The notes: generated by a model not told the origin, from the letters alone. A DNA stretch of 64,000 nucleotides from Venatoribacter cucullus (GCF_016132445.1 NZ_CP046056.1:1674001-1738000); one strand, 5' to 3'. Positions 9,977 to 20,889 are shown, counted from the stretch's first letter. Numbers and translations are program-made.

Positions 9977-11364
9977 ACAGGCTCGTCCTTCTGGGCAAAG
10001 TCGCCGTGACTGACGGCGCGGAATAGCTGAATACGGTATTGCAGCTGTTGCCAGCGGGCGCTGAGCAGCTGCTGTTCCAGGCTGAGCACCTCACGCTGGG
10101 CGGTCAGCAGGCTGAGAAAATCGCCACTGCCTTTGCGGTAACGGTTGCTCTGATAGGCTTCGGTATCGCGTGCCAGTTGCAGCTGCCGTTCCAGGCTGGT
10201 CACCCGGCCGGCCATTTGCTGGTTGCCGGTTAAGGCATCCTGCACTTCCTGCGCGGCGCTGAGCAGCGTGTTCTGATAATCGGCCAGCCCTTCTTCCAGC
10301 GCCGCCCGCTGGCGGGCGACTTCGGCGCGGCGGTTGGCGCCATCAATTAAGGGCAACACCAAGCCAGCGGCCAGATTGCCGATCCAGTCATCAAAGACAT
10401 TGCTGAGGTTGGCGTCTTCACCCCGGTACGAGGCGGTTAAGGTAAAGCGCGGAAAACGGTTGGCCACGGCCGCCGCCACCGCCGCATTAGACGCCTGTAA
10501 TTCAAACCAGGCTTGCTGCACATCCGGGCGCTGCTGCAAGGCGGTTAACGCCACGCCCTGATCAGCAGCGGTCAGCACCGGTAAAGCGGCCGCGTCTGCG
10601 GAAATATTGCCTGCTTCGGGCTGCAGCCAGCCCGGATCACCCAGCCACAACGCCAGCTGGTGCCGGTAACGCTGATACTCAGCGGTGGCGGTAATGCGTT
10701 CGGCCTGATTGGCTTCCAGCAATTGTTGTTGCTGCCAGACATCGCTGATTAAAGCCTGCCCGCGCTGAAACCGCGCCTGGGTAACCTGCAACGCCTCCTG
10801 CAGCCGCTGCTGCTGCTGCGTCAGCAGCTGCAGATTCAGCTGCTGCATGCGCAGGCCATAGGCGTTTAAGGCAATGTTGGCGGCCACGGTATTGGCCTGC
10901 ACCCGAGTGGCCTGCAGGCTGGCAAGCGCATTCAGGCGACCCTGTTCCTGCAGCGCGCTGACGCGGCCCCAGAAATCCAGTTCGTATTCGGTGGTTATGC
11001 CGGCTGACCATAAATCGGTGCTGACATCGTTGCGCCACTGGCGTGAGCGGCTGAGGGATACGGAAAGATCGGGATAACGCTCACTGCCGGCCTGGCGCGC
11101 CACCGCTTCGCTTTGCGCCAGCCGCGCCCAGGCAGCCTGCAGGCTGTAATTCTGCTGCAGCCCCTGCTCTATCCAGCGGTTCAGCTGCGGGTCATTAAAG
11201 GCTGTCCACCAGTGTGACGGCTGAGTTACTGCGGCAGCACCACCCAACACCTCTGGCCAGGGTTGCATATCGGGCTGCGGCGCCGGTTGTACACGGGCAC
11301 AACCAGCCAGTCCCAGGGTTAAGGCAGCCAGCAGCAGAATGTTAAAACGGCGTTTTCCGCGCAA
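9973..11364 (-). CDS. Outer-membrane efflux lipoprotein (TolC/NodT family)
   Basis: Outer-membrane channel of the second RND system, 463 residues. The N-terminus is a lipoprotein signal with lipobox LAGC (Cys at about residue 22). The body has the internally duplicated alpha-helical repeats of the family with long coiled coils rich in Gln and Ala. It is the first gene of the operon; its stop overlaps the adaptor ATG by four bases. No regulator gene adjoins the operon. Confidence 0.92.
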   Translation of the reverse strand: MRGKRRFNILLLAALTLGLAGCARVQPAPQPDMQPWPEVLGGAAAVTQPSHWWTAFNDPQLNRWIEQGLQQNYSLQAAWARLAQSEAVARQAGSERYPDLSVSLSRSRQWRNDVSTDLWSAGITTEYELDFWGRVSALQEQGRLNALASLQATRVQANTVAANIALNAYGLRMQQLNLQLLTQQQQRLQEALQVTQARFQRGQALISDVWQQQQLLEANQAERITATAEYQRYRHQLALWLGDPGWLQPEAGNISADAAALPVLTAADQGVALTALQQRPDVQQAWFELQASNAAVAAAVANRFPRFTLTASYRGEDANLSNVFDDWIGNLAAGLVLPLIDGANRRAEVARQRAALEEGLADYQNTLLSAAQEVQDALTGNQQMAGRVTSLERQLQLARDTEAYQSNRYRKGSGDFLSLLTAQREVLSLEQQLLSARWQQLQYRIQLFRAVSHGDFAQKDEPV

Positions 11365-11486
11365 CGAGCCACTCCTGGTTTCAGTAAAAAGTAAGGGGCA
11401 GAATCATAGTGGCCGGCCCAAATGAGAACAAATCATATTTACCCATCTTTACCGCCTGCCACTGCCGCAACCGACAAACGCAAGAC

Positions 11487-11515
11487 AATAAAAAAGCGCC
11501 CGCAGGCGCTTTTTA
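11487..11515. terminator. Bidirectional hairpin terminator between hpt and efflux operon
   Basis: AAAAAAGCGCC ... GGCGCTTTTT inverted repeat with A-run on one side and T-run on the other. On the - strand it would end hpt transcription before the efflux operon. Confidence 0.7.
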
Positions 11516-11520
11516 TATCA

Positions 11521-11567
11521 TTGGGAGCCCCTGAATAACTCTGCACGAGTTATTCAGAGGCTCCCAA
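11521..11567. repeat. 47-bp near-perfect palindrome sharing ends with the MITE-like element at 62939
   Basis: Two 21-base arms (TTGGGAGCCCCTGAATAACTC and its complement, one mismatch) around a 5-base centre, two bases after the hpt stop. The arm sequence GGAGCC(C/T)CTGAATAACTCTGCAC is shared with the left end of the 270-bp element at 62939-63208. It looks like a minimal, interior-deleted member of the same repeat family, and may also serve as a hairpin at the 3' end of hpt. Confidence 0.75.
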
Positions 11568-11569
11568 GG

Positions 11570-12133
11570 TTACATGCCTTTGACGGCGTAGATACCCGGC
11601 GCGTTGCGCCAGTAACCGCGGTAATCCATACCGCAGCCGAACACATAACGGTCTTCCACATCCATGCCGATGAAGTCGATTTGCAGATCGGTATTTTTGC
11701 GGTCGTGCAGCTTGTTCACCAGCACCGCGGTAAATACCTCTTTGGCGCCCTGGGCATGACAGGCTTTTACCACTTCGGCCAGGGTATTACCCTCGTCGAA
11801 AATATCATCCAGGATTAACACGGTGCGACCGTCCATCGGAATGGACGGCGGCGCCTGCCATTGCAGATCGGTATGACCGGTGGTTTCACCACGGTAGCGG
11901 GTGGCGTGCATATAGCCCTGCTCCAGCGGGAAATTCAGTTTGGTCAGCAGCTGGCCGGCCATCACCAGGCCACCGTTCATAATGCCGTACACCACCGGCA
12001 GGCTGGTGCTTAAACGGCCGGTAATCTCCACCGCCAGTTTATTCAGGGCGGCATCCACTTCGGCGGCGGATTTCAGCAGATCGGCCTCGGCCATCACGCG
12101 GTTCAGTTCTTCCAGAGTCAGGGACTGGCTCAT
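11570..12133 (-). CDS. hpt: Hypoxanthine-guanine phosphoribosyltransferase
   Basis: Purine salvage enzyme that joins hypoxanthine or guanine to PRPP. At 187 residues it has the usual HGPRT length. The PRPP-binding loop is VLILDDIFDEGNTL (about residues 105-118); a flexible-loop region and a C-terminal base-pocket segment (DVEDRYVFGCGMDYRGYWRN) follow. It stands alone on the - strand, divergent from dapE; a promoter for each must lie in 12134-12273. A hairpin repeat lies directly at its 3' end. Confidence 0.93.
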   Translation of the reverse strand: MSQSLTLEELNRVMAEADLLKSAAEVDAALNKLAVEITGRLSTSLPVVYGIMNGGLVMAGQLLTKLNFPLEQGYMHATRYRGETTGHTDLQWQAPPSIPMDGRTVLILDDIFDEGNTLAEVVKACHAQGAKEVFTAVLVNKLHDRKNTDLQIDFIGMDVEDRYVFGCGMDYRGYWRNAPGIYAVKGM

Positions 12134-12228
12134 GCACTATTACCTTTCAGGGCTTGGGTAAAAGCCGGCCATGTTACCAGCATGGCCGCGCCTCAGCCAG
12201 CAGCACTGCGGCGCGGACTTTGTTATGA

Positions 12229-13400
<1,172 letters not shown>

Positions 13401-13401
<1 letters not shown>

Positions 13402-14264
13402 TGATGACTTTGCCCCGCGTAATTGCCTGCCCGGTGTGCGGTCTGGTGCTGCAGGACGAGGCGCAGCGCTGGAGCTGCGCCAATGGCCACAGCTTTGACC
13501 GCGCCCGCCAGGGTTACCTTAACCTGCTGGTCGCGCAGCACAAAAAATCCAAAGCCCCCGGCGACAACATGGATATGGTCGACGCCCGCCAGCGCCTGCT
13601 CGACAGCCAGCTGTACCGGCCCATTTCCGATCTGCTGAACCAGTGGGTGCTGGAGCTGTCGCTGAACCAGACCGCGCCGCTGCATATCGCCGACGTGGGC
13701 TGCGGCGAAGGCTATTACACTCAGCGGCTGCAGGAAGTGCTGGAAGACCACCAGCTGGCACACCGTTTATACGGCGTGGATATTTCCAAAGACGCCCTGA
13801 AACGTGCGGCGCGGCGCAGCAACCGCATCGACTGGCTGGTCGCCTCCGGTGGCCAGTTACCGTTTCTGCCGCACAGCCTGGATATGATCACCTGCCTGTT
13901 CACCAACCTGATGCCGCAGGGTTTTGCCCGTGTACTTAAGCCCGGCGCGCCGGTGATTCTGCTGAATACCGGCAGTGATCATCTGCTGGAATTGCGCCAG
14001 CAGATTTACGGCGAAGTGAACCGCCAGGCCTTCGACCCGGTGCCGGCCATGCAACAGCACGGTTATCAGCTGAGCGGCGATCAGCCCTTAACCTATCAGA
14101 CCCAGCTGACCAGCCAGCAGGCCATTATGGACCTGTTGCTGATGACCCCGCATCGTTGGAAAATACGCGACGAAGCGCTGCAGCGTTTGCAGCAACTGGA
14201 CGAATTACCCATCACCATCGACGTGCGTTTACAGCAGTTCACCTACTCGGGAGCCACCGCATGA
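13401..14264 (+). CDS. rlmA: 23S rRNA (guanine-745-N1)-methyltransferase
   Basis: SAM-dependent methyltransferase of 287 residues. An N-terminal zinc finger (CPVCG ... CANGHSFD) binds RNA; the Rossmann motif I is IADVGCGEGYYTQ (about residues 96-108). The region after it matches the RlmA/RrmA family, including NLLVAQHKKSKAPGD. It overlaps dapE upstream by one base and holC downstream by four bases (ATGA), so it sits in a tight operon. Confidence 0.93.
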
Positions 14265-14701
14265 CCCAGGTTGATTTCTATGTGCTGGCCGGCCAGACCC
14301 GGCGCGAACAATGGCTGTTTGCCTGTCGCCTGCTGGAAAAAGCGCTGGAAAAAAACAACCAGGTACTGCTGCTGACCGACAACGAAGAACACGCGCAGAA
14401 ACTGGACGAGATGATCTGGACGTACCGCCCGGATGCCTTTATTCCGCACGCTTTATTAGGTGCAGCCGATGCGCCGGCCAACTGCGCGGTGAGCATTGGC
14501 TGGCAGCAGGACAATCCCGGCCACCATCACGACCTGATCATCAACCTGAGCCAGCACCTGCCGCCGTTTTTCAGCCGCTTCGAGCGTTATGTGAGCGTGG
14601 TGGTGCAGCACGACCATGTGCTGGACTACACTCGTAACCATTACAAATTTCTGAAAGACCGGGGCTACCCGGTAAACACTGTCGACATGAGATTGCGTTA
14701 A
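14261..14701 (+). CDS. holC: DNA polymerase III chi subunit
   Basis: Clamp-loader accessory protein of 146 residues that bridges the replisome to single-strand-binding protein. The start is the ATG at 14261 inside the ATGA overlap with rlmA, giving the family N-terminus MTQVDFYVLAG; longer upstream extensions of the frame run inside rlmA and are not real. The conserved tail contains YRFLKDRGY-like sequence (HYKFLKDRGYPV). It is followed at once by the proline-rich gene and valS, the usual gammaproteobacterial holC-valS arrangement. Confidence 0.93.
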   Translation: MTQVDFYVLAGQTRREQWLFACRLLEKALEKNNQVLLLTDNEEHAQKLDEMIWTYRPDAFIPHALLGAADAPANCAVSIGWQQDNPGHHHDLIINLSQHLPPFFSRFERYVSVVVQHDHVLDYTRNHYKFLKDRGYPVNTVDMRLR

Positions 14702-15372
14702 TGAAACCGCACGACGATCACTCAGGCAAAGACAGCCCGGCCAATTTGCTGCGCGAACTGGAAACCCTGCAACGGGTTCTGGATGGCGCCGCCGACGACC
14801 AGATTGAACTGGAAAAACGCATTCCGGTACTCGACCCGCTGGACGATATTCCGCTGCTCGACGATCTGATTAAGCACCCGGATATGCCGGCGCTGAGAGC
14901 CGTGCGCAGCGAACCAGCGGCACGACCGCCAGCACCAGCAGCACAACCCACAGCCGCCGGCACAACGCCTATCAGTGCCGCCAACATCAGCCGTGTGCTG
15001 CAACAGGCGCAGCCGCTGTCACAGCAACCCGTACAGCAACCGCAACCGGTACCGCAACCGCCGGCACCCAAACCCCTGGCCGCAGCCACCGCCCCGCGCA
15101 CGTCCGGCAACCCCTTTCTGCCGCAGTCGGTGCTCGACCGCTTAACCCAGGAACGCGAAGCCGCCCAGCACAGCGCTGAAGAAGCCCAGCGCACCATGCA
15201 GAAAGTGATGGAGCAAAAGCAGCAACGCGCCCACGCCGCCCTCAGCGGTATGGACAGCAGCCGCCTGAGCGCCGAACAAAAAGAAGCCTTAGTGGAACAG
15301 CTGGTGCAGGAAATGCTGCCGCAAATTACCCAACGCCTGCGCGATAAACTGCACCTGCTGCTGAATCGCTGA
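14701..15372 (+). CDS. Proline/glutamine-rich hypothetical protein in holC-valS operon
   Basis: A 223-residue protein of unknown function whose ATG shares one base with the holC stop. The N-terminal third is acidic and helical (LLRELETLQRVLDG, LDPLDDIPLLDDLI). The middle (about 75-135) is low-complexity and rich in Pro, Gln and Ala. The C-terminal third is a coiled coil that ends in a conserved-looking amphipathic helix (LVQEMLPQITQRLRDKL). Similar genes occur between holC and valS in pseudomonads and relatives (recollection). No enzymatic motif is visible; a scaffold or adaptor is a guess. Confidence 0.8.
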   Translation: MKPHDDHSGKDSPANLLRELETLQRVLDGAADDQIELEKRIPVLDPLDDIPLLDDLIKHPDMPALRAVRSEPAARPPAPAAQPTAAGTTPISAANISRVLQQAQPLSQQPVQQPQPVPQPPAPKPLAAATAPRTSGNPFLPQSVLDRLTQEREAAQHSAEEAQRTMQKVMEQKQQRAHAALSGMDSSRLSAEQKEALVEQLVQEMLPQITQRLRDKLHLLLNR

Positions 15373-15478
15373 CCCGCCCCGCACTTTCCGTTATAATCGC
15401 CGCCATTTTTCTGAATACCCACCCGCACCCGGCCAACAGCCGGGCTGCGTGGTCACGACGAGATGAGCAGCCGCGAAT

Positions 15479-18421
15479 ATGGATAAGACGTACAAACCCA
15501 GCGCCCTTGAACAAACCTGGTACCAACAGTGGGAAGCCAAAGGCTACTTCAAGCCGTATCAGGACGGCTTAACCGGCGAAGGTTATTCCATCATGATCCC
15601 GCCGCCGAACGTCACCGGTTCGCTGCACATGGGCCACGCCTTCCAGCACACCATTCAGGACGCCCTGATCCGTTATAACCGCATGCTGGGCAAAAAAGCC
15701 CTGTGGCAAGTGGGTACCGACCACGCCGGCATCGCCACCCAGATGGTGGTGGAGCGTAAACTGGCGGCCGAAGGCCAGCCCAACCGTCACACCCTGGGCC
15801 GGGAAAAATTCCTCGAAAAAGTCTGGGAATGGAAAGAACACTCCGGTGGCACCATCACCGGCCAGATGCGTCGTTTGGGTAACTCCGTTGACTGGGACAC
15901 CGAACGCTTCACCATGGACGACGGCTTCTACAAAGCCGTGCAGGAAGTGTTTATCCGCCTGCACAAAGACGGCCTGATTTACCGTGGCAAACGCCTGGTG
16001 AACTGGGACCCGAAACTGCACACCGCCATTTCCGACCTGGAAGTGGAAAACAAAGAATCCAAAGGCTTCATGTGGCACCTGCGTTATCCGCTGGCCGATG
16101 GCCTGAAAACCGCGGAAGGCAAAGACTACATTGTGGTTGCCACCACCCGTCCGGAAACCATGCTGGGTGATACCGGCGTGGCCGTAAACCCGGAAGACCC
16201 GCGTTATAAAGATTTGATCGGCAAGCACGTTATTCTGCCGCTGGTGAATCGCCGTATTCCGATTGTGGGCGACGACCACGCCGATATGGAAAAAGGCACC
16301 GGCGCGGTAAAAGTGACCCCGGCGCACGACTTCAACGACTATGAAGTGGGCAAGCGTGCCGGCCTGCCGATGATCAATATTTTCACCTTTAATGCCGACG
16401 TGCGTGACGTGCCGCAGGTGTTCAACAGCGACGGCAGCGTTAATAACGACGTTGAAGCCAGCATTCCGGAAAAATACCGGGGCATGGAACGTTTTGCCGC
16501 GCGTAAAGCCATTGTGGCGGATTTCGAAGCCGCAGGCCTGCTCGACGGCATTAAAGACCACGATTTAACCGTACCCTACGGCGACCGTGGCGGCGTAGTG
16601 ATCGAGCCCATGCTCACCGACCAATGGTATGTCGACGCCAAAACTCTGGCCAAGCCCGCCATTGCAGCGGTGGAAAACGGCGATATTCAGTTCGTACCGA
16701 AATCCTACGAAAACATGTACTTCAGCTGGATGCGCGACATTCAGGACTGGTGTATTTCCCGGCAATTATGGTGGGGCCACCGCATTCCGGCCTGGTACGA
16801 CATCGAGGGCAACGTCTACGTTGGCCACGACGAAGCCGAAGTACGTGCGCAGAATAATCTGGCCGCCGACGTCGAACTGCGTCAGGACGAAGACGTACTC
16901 GACACCTGGTTCTCCTCTGCCCTGTGGACCTTCGGCACACTGGGCTGGCCGAACCTTGACGACCCGGAAGTGGCCAAGCGCATGGCGGATTTCCATCCGA
17001 CCGACGTGCTGGTAACCGGCTTCGACATTATTTTCTTCTGGGTGGCGCGCATGATCATGATGACCATGCATTTCTGCAAAGATGAAAGCGGTAAGCCGCA
17101 AGTGCCGTTTAAAACCGTGTACGTTACCGGCTTAATCCGTGACGAAGTTGGCCAGAAAATGTCGAAATCCAAGGGCAACGTTCTCGACCCGCTGGATATG
17201 ATCGACGGTATTTCGCTGGACGACCTGCTGGAAAAACGCACCGGCAATATGATGCAGCCGCAACTGGCGGAAAAAATTGCCAAGCGCACGCAAAAAGAAT
17301 TCCCCGAAGGTATTACCCCGCACGGCACCGATGCCCTGCGCTTTACCCTGGCAGCCATGGCCAGCACCGGCCGTGACATTAACTGGGATATGAAGCGTTT
17401 AGAAGGCTACCGTAATTTCTGCAATAAATTATGGAACGCCTCACGCTATGTAATGCTGAGCGTGGCCGGCGAAGAAGCCGTAGAACAAGCCGCAGCCGCT
17501 GGCACCAACATTGCCATTACCGACGCCATGAAAGCCGCCTGTGGTGCCAATGGTGAGCCGGCTGTTCTGTCGCTGGCCGACCGCTGGATTATTTCGCGCC
17601 TGCAGAACGCCGAAAAAGAAGTACGCCGCCACATGGATCAGTATCGTTTCGATATGGCCGCTGCATCGCTGTACGAATTTATCTGGAACGAATACTGCGA
17701 CTGGTATCTGGAATTGTCCAAGCCGGTACTGTGGGACGCCAACGCCCCGGTGGAAGTAAAACGCGGCACCCTGGGCACACTGGTGCGCGTACTGGAAGCC
17801 ACCCTGCGCTTAGCGCACCCGATTATTCCGTTTATTACCGAATCCATCTGGCATCAGGTGAAAGATCTGGCTGGCAAAACCGGCGACACCATCATGCTGG
17901 CGCAATACCCGCAACCGCACGAAGCCTTTGTGGATGCACAGGCTGAAGCCGATATCGAATGGCTGAAAGGCGTGATTACCGCCGTGCGTAATATCCGTGC
18001 CGAAATGAACATCGCCCCGGGCAAAGAACTGGAATTACTGTTCAAAAACGGCAACGACGAAGACTTCCGCCGCGCCGAAGAAAACCAGACCTTCCTGATG
18101 AAACTGGCCAAGCTAAGCAAACTCACCTGGCTGAACGACGGCGACGAAGAACCCATGTCCGTTACTCAGTTAGTAGGGGATATGGAAGTGCTGATTCCGA
18201 TGGCCGGCTTTATTGATAAAGACGCCGAAGTAGTCCGCTTAGGCAAATCCATCGAGAAGCTGGAAAAGGAACTGGAGCGCGTAGCCAATAAACTTTCCAA
18301 CCCAGGCTTTACCGAAAAAGCCCCGGCCGTCGTGCTGGAGAAAGAAAAGGAAAAAGCCGCTGGTTTCGAGCGGGATATTGCCAAGCTGAAAGACCAGATT
18401 GAGAAAATTAAGGCGCTGTAA
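15479..18421 (+). CDS. valS: Valyl-tRNA synthetase
   Basis: Class I aminoacyl-tRNA synthetase of 980 residues. The HIGH signature is [14 protein letters not shown] (about residues 41-54), the editing (CP1) domain includes the TTRPET segment, and the KMSKS loop is QKMSKSKGN (about 558-566). The end is the tRNA-binding coiled-coil arm (about 915-980, with [22 protein letters not shown]). A diverged free-standing version of this arm lies at 35645-35863, on the other side of the integron. A terminator follows at 18458-18490. Confidence 0.96.
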   Translation: MDKTYKPSALEQTWYQQWEAKGYFKPYQDGLTGEGYSIMIPPPNVTGSLHMGHAFQHTIQDALIRYNRMLGKKALWQVGTDHAGIATQMVVERKLAAEGQPNRHTLGREKFLEKVWEWKEHSGGTITGQMRRLGNSVDWDTERFTMDDGFYKAVQEVFIRLHKDGLIYRGKRLVNWDPKLHTAISDLEVENKESKGFMWHLRYPLADGLKTAEGKDYIVVATTRPETMLGDTGVAVNPEDPRYKDLIGKHVILPLVNRRIPIVGDDHADMEKGTGAVKVTPAHDFNDYEVGKRAGLPMINIFTFNADVRDVPQVFNSDGSVNNDVEASIPEKYRGMERFAARKAIVADFEAAGLLDGIKDHDLTVPYGDRGGVVIEPMLTDQWYVDAKTLAKPAIAAVENGDIQFVPKSYENMYFSWMRDIQDWCISRQLWWGHRIPAWYDIEGNVYVGHDEAEVRAQNNLAADVELRQDEDVLDTWFSSALWTFGTLGWPNLDDPEVAKRMADFHPTDVLVTGFDIIFFWVARMIMMTMHFCKDESGKPQVPFKTVYVTGLIRDEVGQKMSKSKGNVLDPLDMIDGISLDDLLEKRTGNMMQPQLAEKIAKRTQKEFPEGITPHGTDALRFTLAAMASTGRDINWDMKRLEGYRNFCNKLWNASRYVMLSVAGEEAVEQAAAAGTNIAITDAMKAACGANGEPAVLSLADRWIISRLQNAEKEVRRHMDQYRFDMAAASLYEFIWNEYCDWYLELSKPVLWDANAPVEVKRGTLGTLVRVLEATLRLAHPIIPFITESIWHQVKDLAGKTGDTIMLAQYPQPHEAFVDAQAEADIEWLKGVITAVRNIRAEMNIAPGKELELLFKNGNDEDFRRAEENQTFLMKLAKLSKLTWLNDGDEEPMSVTQLVGDMEVLIPMAGFIDKDAEVVRLGKSIEKLEKELERVANKLSNPGFTEKAPAVVLEKEKEKAAGFERDIAKLKDQIEKIKAL

Positions 18422-18457
18422 GCGCCTTCTGCTCGGCCAGTAACACCCGGCCAGAAA

Positions 18458-18490
18458 CAAAAAGCCCGGCATGTTAGCCGGGCTTTTTAT
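18458..18490 (+). terminator. Rho-independent terminator after valS
   Basis: AAAAAGCCCGGC ... GCCGGGCTTTTT hairpin with a T-run; the A-run on the other side also allows it to end the convergent DUF3297 gene. Confidence 0.85.
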
Positions 18491-18524
18491 TGGTTGCTGG
18501 TAAGCAAGCCAGATTCAGCAACGC

Positions 18525-18773
18525 TTACTTATAGAACGCTTCTACCGTGCCTTTCAGCTTCACCAGCATCGGACGGCCAAAACGGTCTTTAGCCACCGGC
18601 GACGCAATTTTCACCCAGCCTTCGCTGATGCAGTATTCCTCAACGTCGTTACGCTCTTTGCTGTTCAGACGGATACCGATTTCGTGCTGAAAGTACTCTT
18701 CTGCGTAGAACTTGCTCTTGGGGTTAACCGACAGCTGGTTCGGCAGTTCGGGTTTGGTGTTGGAATCACTCAT
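18525..18773 (-). CDS. DUF3297 family small protein
   Basis: An 82-residue protein that matches the DUF3297 pattern: N-terminal LPNQLSVNPKS, then GIRLNSKERNDVEEYCISEGWVK and a C-terminal LKGTVEAFY. The function is unknown; the family is common in gamma- and betaproteobacteria (recollection). It is convergent to valS and marks the last ordinary core gene before the integron array. Confidence 0.85.
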   Translation of the reverse strand: MSDSNTKPELPNQLSVNPKSKFYAEEYFQHEIGIRLNSKERNDVEEYCISEGWVKIASPVAKDRFGRPMLVKLKGTVEAFYK

Positions 18774-18925
18774 ATTCAGGCCCTGAAACGGTAAAAAAGA
18801 GCGCCATTGTAGAGAATGCCGGCGGGCGGCTCAACCAGAGAGCGGAAGGCACTCTGTGTATGCAGTAACAACATGCTGAACATATCAGATTGAAGTTGGT
18901 GTCTGCTTTTCATTGGTAATTCGGA

Positions 18926-19004
18926 TAAATAAGGCCCGGCTCACGCGCCGGTTTGGAGCCGCGGAGCAGTGGAAAACTGGTCGCCGTGCAGCCGTTGGTT
19001 ATGT
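18926..19004 (-). other. attC of cassette C20 (terminal, degenerate)
   Basis: Strongly similar along its length to the attC of C4 (31291-31368), sharing the CGGCTCACGCGCCGGTTTGG core. The right box is GTTATGT. The left box, where crossover takes place, reads CTT instead of GTT on the - strand (AAG instead of AAC on +). The toxin stop codon lies inside the right box. Confidence 0.8.
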
Positions 19005-19301
19005 TTCGTCATCACCGAGCTCGGACATTCTCAGTAATTGGCTACTGCGACGCACAGTCAGGATATCTACCTGATCTTTGGCGCTGTAAATAACCCGATA
19101 CGTTCCGAATATCAGCTCCCTGATGCGTGGCGAGCCCACCTCAGGAACCATTCGTCCACTTTCAGGGAAGTCGGCTAAGTGCTCTACCGTGGTGAATAAA
19201 TCTTCCACCCACCGTACCGCGGCATCCGGGTTATCTTCTGCTATGTACAGAGCTGTATCCTCAACACGCTCCAGCGCAAGCGGGGACCAAACAACCTTCA
19301 T
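18999..19301 (-). CDS. C20: RelE/ParE-family toxin
   Basis: A 100-residue toxin-like protein. It begins MKVVWSPLALERVEDTALYIA, the typical first strand and helices of the RelE/ParE fold, and continues through FPESGRMVPEV and the conserved strand IRELIFGTYRVIYSAKD to a basic end. Its start overlaps the end of the antitoxin gene by four bases, the usual antitoxin-first order. ParE-like members act on DNA gyrase and RelE-like ones on mRNA; the sequence alone does not decide. Such pairs are thought to stabilise long cassette arrays. Confidence 0.88.
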   Translation of the reverse strand: MKVVWSPLALERVEDTALYIAEDNPDAAVRWVEDLFTTVEHLADFPESGRMVPEVGSPRIRELIFGTYRVIYSAKDQVDILTVRRSSQLLRMSELGDDET

Positions 19302-19579
19302 CGGGCCAGACTGCTCAAAATCCGGGTTTTCGCGTCCTCATGCGCAACACCTTCCCCTGAGGCTATCTGTTCTTCCGCTTTATACACTTCTTCGAGGATC
19401 TCAAGACGCTCTTGCATCCTCTCGTACTCGTGAACATCCACCAATACGGCAACGCCCCGGCCTCTCTGCGTTAGTACCATAGGACGACGGGTTTCATGGA
19501 TCTGCCTTACAAACGTGGCAACGGCTGCCCGGAATTCGGACAGAGGGCGGATATCTTCATCAACGCGAACTCTGGACAT
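19298..19579 (-). CDS. C20: Phd/YefM-family antitoxin
   Basis: A 93-residue antitoxin with an N-terminal Phd/YefM DNA-binding and dimer domain: IRPLSEFRAAVATFVRQIHETRRPMVLTQRGRGVAVLV. The C-terminal part is helical and would wrap the toxin. I choose the ATG at 19579, which has AGAGGTG 7 bases before it; a GTG three codons upstream overlaps that ribosome site. An inverted repeat upstream (19592-19609) may be its own operator. Confidence 0.88.
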   Translation of the reverse strand: MSRVRVDEDIRPLSEFRAAVATFVRQIHETRRPMVLTQRGRGVAVLVDVHEYERMQERLEILEEVYKAEEQIASGEGVAHEDAKTRILSSLAR

Positions 19580-19591
19580 GGAAATCACCTC

Positions 19592-19609
19592 TGTACGCTT
19601 TAGTGTACA
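19592..19609 (-). promoter_or_regulatory. Possible operator of the C20 toxin-antitoxin pair
   Basis: TGTAC-N8-GTACA inverted repeat 12-30 bases upstream of the antitoxin ATG, inside the cassette. Phd/YefM antitoxins repress their own promoter through such palindromes; a weak promoter (TTGCCG, 17 bases, TAAAGC on -) overlaps. This is inference from position and symmetry. Confidence 0.4.
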
Positions 19610-19661
19610 TTAAAGAGTACGGCAACTAATGAAGACAGGCAAGGTGCCTGATGTGAGAAAC

Positions 19662-19747
19662 ATAACGCCGCAAATTACCGACGGCAAAAAGCAGAGCGAG
19701 GAACGAGCCGCGCTTTTTGCCGTCCGAGTGCATTTGCCTTGTTATAC
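19662..19747 (-). other. attC of cassette C19
   Basis: ATAACGCC at left and GTTATAC at right enclose an imperfect palindrome with the arms GACGGCAAAAAGC and GCTTTTTGCCGTC. The stop codon of the C19 gene falls in the right box. Confidence 0.88.
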
Positions 19748-20002
19748 CTGTTTATCGGCAAGCTTTTTAATGTTCTCATGGATTTTGAAAAGTACAATCA
19801 ACAACTCACACCAAATCCTTGCTCCCACTGCTCCGCCAACCATTATCCCAATTCCCAACAGGAACTTTCCGAAAGTTATTCCACCATATCCTCCAAACAT
19901 TGAACCAAGCCCTGAAACAACAGCAAACAGCAAGAGCAACCAATAGACAAAAGTGATAATCTTCGGGGTTAGCATTGCATCGAAAAAGAAAACGTCTCTC
20001 AT
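19742..20002 (-). CDS. C19: DUF4282-like small membrane protein
   Basis: An 86-residue protein with two predicted membrane helices (about 16-37 and 44-73). The start MRDVFFFDAMLTPKIITFVYWLLLL resembles DUF4282 proteins, which have a short cytoplasmic lead, the LTPxII motif and two helices. A good AAGGAAG ribosome site lies 8 bases before the ATG. The last codon and stop are built from the attC box. Function unknown. Confidence 0.7.
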   Translation of the reverse strand: MRDVFFFDAMLTPKIITFVYWLLLLFAVVSGLGSMFGGYGGITFGKFLLGIGIMVGGAVGARIWCELLIVLFKIHENIKKLADKQV

Positions 20003-20026
20003 GTGATGACTTCCTTTGTGGTTAGG

Positions 20027-20086
20027 TATAACGCCCGGGTAATAGGCGAGAGCTTGCGAGCGTACTAATTGACGCGTTTGTTAGCA
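20027..20086 (-). other. attC of cassette C18
   Basis: ATAACGCCC at left and GTTAGCA at right, about 60 bp, with inner symmetric arms around AGAGCTTGCGAGCG. It separates the C19 and C18 genes. Confidence 0.82.
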
Positions 20087-20088
20087 TT

Positions 20089-20889
20089 TTATGACCAGAT
20101 GTACATGCTCGATTTTTTATTTAGAATCTTTAGCTCAAACGACTTAGTGCAAACACTATTAGCTATTCCATAGCAAACGTGCAACGGCAATAAATGCTCT
20201 TCTCTTGGGTGACAGTAACGAGCACCGGGGGCTTTTTCCCATTGGATAAATCTTTGTTCTCTTTCTTCTTCGGTAATACTACTGTTAGTGCAAGTCTCTA
20301 GCAGCCACGCTTCAAAAGATTCATTTAAAGTTTTTGATTCACTGGTTTCAGATGAAAAAAATGCTTTCATATTATGAAAGGAGAAACCAGAACCAATTAT
20401 AAGTAAATTTTCATACTCCAAGTCTTGGATTGCTCGCCCTATCCCGACATGAGCTGCTGGACTGAGATTATCGACAAGAGAGAGCTGAATGCACGGAATA
20501 TCTGCCTCCGGGTACATGATTTTCAGAGGAATAAATAGACCGTGGTCAAAACCGCGCTGCTCATCAAGTTTTGCGGAAATACCTGAATGCTCCAGCCGCT
20601 TATAGGTCTGCTCCGCCAGTGATGGCTCTCCCTGACAAGGATAGGTAATACTATAAGACTTTTCTGGAAATCCATAGTAATCGTAAATAAGGGAAGGGTT
20701 GGCGCCCGAAGTAATGGTTGGGATTTTTTCTTCCCAGTGCGCACTTACCACTAAAATGGCTGATGGCTTACGCAAAATAGATGAGATTTTTTGCAAGCAA
20801 TCAATCATTTCTTTATGCCCAACATCACCTAGAAGTGGCATCGGCCCGCCGCCATGAGACAAAAATAATATTTGAGGTTTAGTGTTCAT
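20089..20889 (-). CDS. C18: class III extradiol dioxygenase (DODA-type, YgiD-like)
   Basis: A 266-residue protein of the DODA/LigB-like ring-cleavage dioxygenase superfamily. Metal-ligand and catalytic His residues are in LSHGGGPMP (N-terminus), SAHWEEK, GFDHGLFIPL and GSGFSFHNM, in the family order. The start is the ATG at 20889; AGAGGA lies 5 bases before it. Substrates of the E. coli homologue include DOPA; the substrate here is unknown. The cassette is promoterless as far as can be seen. Confidence 0.87.
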   Translation of the reverse strand: MNTKPQILFLSHGGGPMPLLGDVGHKEMIDCLQKISSILRKPSAILVVSAHWEEKIPTITSGANPSLIYDYYGFPEKSYSITYPCQGEPSLAEQTYKRLEHSGISAKLDEQRGFDHGLFIPLKIMYPEADIPCIQLSLVDNLSPAAHVGIGRAIQDLEYENLLIIGSGFSFHNMKAFFSSETSESKTLNESFEAWLLETCTNSSITEEEREQRFIQWEKAPGARYCHPREEHLLPLHVCYGIANSVCTKSFELKILNKKSSMYIWS

